From Verrucomicrobiota bacterium (GTDB lineage Bacteria > Verrucomicrobiota > Verrucomicrobiia > Chthoniobacterales > UBA10450): a stretch of 7,608 bases of DNA. A program made the translations under genes and the position numbers. Shown here piece by piece: positions 6,961-7,608 of this stretch. Position 1 is the first letter of the stretch. Each line of letters opens with the position of its first letter. The notes beneath the pieces are model-generated. The model did no database searches and had not been told where the DNA came from. It saw only the letters and a program-made list of their open reading frames with translations. The stretch spans positions 1 to 7,608 of the forward strand of contig QHPZ01000045.1 of NCBI GenBank assembly GCA_003219225.1, in the 5' to 3' direction.

Positions 6961-7608
6961 ATGGACGCCACTGAGATCCCGCTGAAAGCGCCCTCGGTGC
7001 CGACGCATGCGCCGGCGACCGAAGCCGAGCAGTACGAGCGCGCGCTCATTGATTCGTCCACGCGCGTGCCGGTGTTAATGTTTTACGCCTCGGCGATTGT
7101 CTGGCTGCTCATCGGCACTCTGCTGGCCATGCTCGTGTCGTTCAAAGCGCACTGGGCCGATCTGTTGTCCGGCGTGAGTTTCCTCACCTGGGGCCGGCTG
7201 CGCCCAGCGCACATGAATATCGTGGTTTACGGCTGGGCATCGATGGCGGCGATGGGCACCGCTGTTTGGATCATGGCGCGCTTGTGCCGCACTGTGCTCC
7301 GGCATCCGCTCGTGATCGTCGCGGGCGGGATTTTTTGGAACCTCGGTGTGCTCATGGGCGTCATCGGAATTCTGATGGGCGATAGCACCGGCCATCAATG
7401 GCTCGAGTTTCCGCCCTATGCCGCGATCGTGCTCTTTGTCGGCTACACGCTGATGCTCTCCTGGGCCGTGCTCATGTTCCGGTTCAGGCGCGGCGATCAG
7501 ATTTACGTCACGCAGTGGTATCTGCTCGGGGCCTTTCTGTGGTTCCCGTGGCTCTACGCCGCCGCGGAACTAATGCTCTTTGCTATCCCGGTGCAAGGCG
7601 TGATGCAG
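6961..7608 (+). CDS. cbb3-like cytochrome c oxidase subunit I, N-terminal part (cut by window end)
   Basis: This is the catalytic subunit of a haem-copper oxygen reductase, which reduces O2 to water with electrons delivered through cytochrome c or directly from ACIII. 216 codons are visible, open to the last base. A TGA in frame at 6955-6957 makes ATG 6961 the first possible start; no strong Shine-Dalgarno is visible. After a soluble N-terminus of about 37 residues, five membrane helices are apparent. The WGRLRPAHMN stretch contains His84, placed like the low-spin haem ligand of CcoN-type subunits, and WASMAAMGTAVWIMARLCR follows. This motif pattern fits the cbb3/CcoN-like group (COG3278) better than A-type caa3 subunit I. 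The CuB and high-spin haem ligands lie beyond the window, so subfamily and activity cannot be confirmed. I leave the symbol empty because ccoN proper is not certain. Confidence 0.85.
   Translation, partial: MDATEIPLKAPSVPTHAPATEAEQYERALIDSSTRVPVLMFYASAIVWLLIGTLLAMLVSFKAHWADLLSGVSFLTWGRLRPAHMNIVVYGWASMAAMGTAVWIMARLCRTVLRHPLVIVAGGIFWNLGVLMGVIGILMGDSTGHQWLEFPPYAAIVLFVGYTLMLSWAVLMFRFRRGDQIYVTQWYLLGAFLWFPWLYAAAELMLFAIPVQGVMQ

Noticed and set aside
6483..7061. 192-codon minus-strand frame rich in Gly/Ala opposite the Pro/Ala tail
   Set aside because: The Gly/Ala-rich product is the reverse complement of GC-rich low-complexity codons and lacks any independent signal.

Overview
This window is a dense, one-directional (+ strand) respiratory gene cluster. 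It encodes most of an Alternative Complex III (ACIII, quinol:electron-acceptor oxidoreductase, ActA-F) and runs into the start of a haem-copper oxidase. The base composition is GC-rich with strong codon-position bias. ACIII is known from Bacteroidota, Rhodothermota, Chloroflexota, Acidobacteriota, Planctomycetota, Verrucomicrobiota and some proteobacteria. The gene order, GC-rich codon use and the small gene between actF and the oxidase make me lean to a soil-type Verrucomicrobiota or Acidobacteriota-like bacterium, but this taxonomic call is a weak inference.

Layout: 1-2293 is the C-terminal three quarters of actB (molybdopterin-oxidoreductase-like domain plus a 15-cysteine iron-sulfur domain). 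2290-2340 is a possible 14-16 codon mini-ORF bridging actB and actC. 2343-3767 is actC (NrfD-like quinol-binding membrane subunit), interrupted by one in-frame TAG at 2808-2810. 3764-4327 is actD, 4330-5067 is actE (monohaem cytochrome c) and 5064-6266 is actF (second large membrane subunit). 6268-6936 is a small membrane-anchored protein of unknown function with a Pro/Ala-rich tail. 6961 to the window end is the first 216 codons of a cbb3-like oxidase subunit I. actA would be expected upstream of the window, and the other oxidase subunits downstream.

The genes are packed with 4-base overlaps or gaps of 1-24 bases, so they are very probably co-transcribed and translationally coupled. No internal promoter or terminator is evident, and no intergenic stretch exceeds about 25 bases. 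Functionally, ActC (and possibly ActF) would meet menaquinol/quinol in the membrane. Electrons would pass through the ActB iron-sulfur clusters and the ActA/ActE haems to the downstream oxidase.

The main anomaly is the amber stop inside actC, which cuts a protein that is otherwise intact on both sides. Other points of interest are the mini-ORF at the actB/actC junction, an unusual loop after the third cysteine group of ActB, the uncharacterised Pro/Ala-tailed protein, and the pairing of ACIII with a cbb3-like rather than a caa3-like oxidase. I see no mobile element, CRISPR array, RNA gene or sign of a novel defence or metabolic system.
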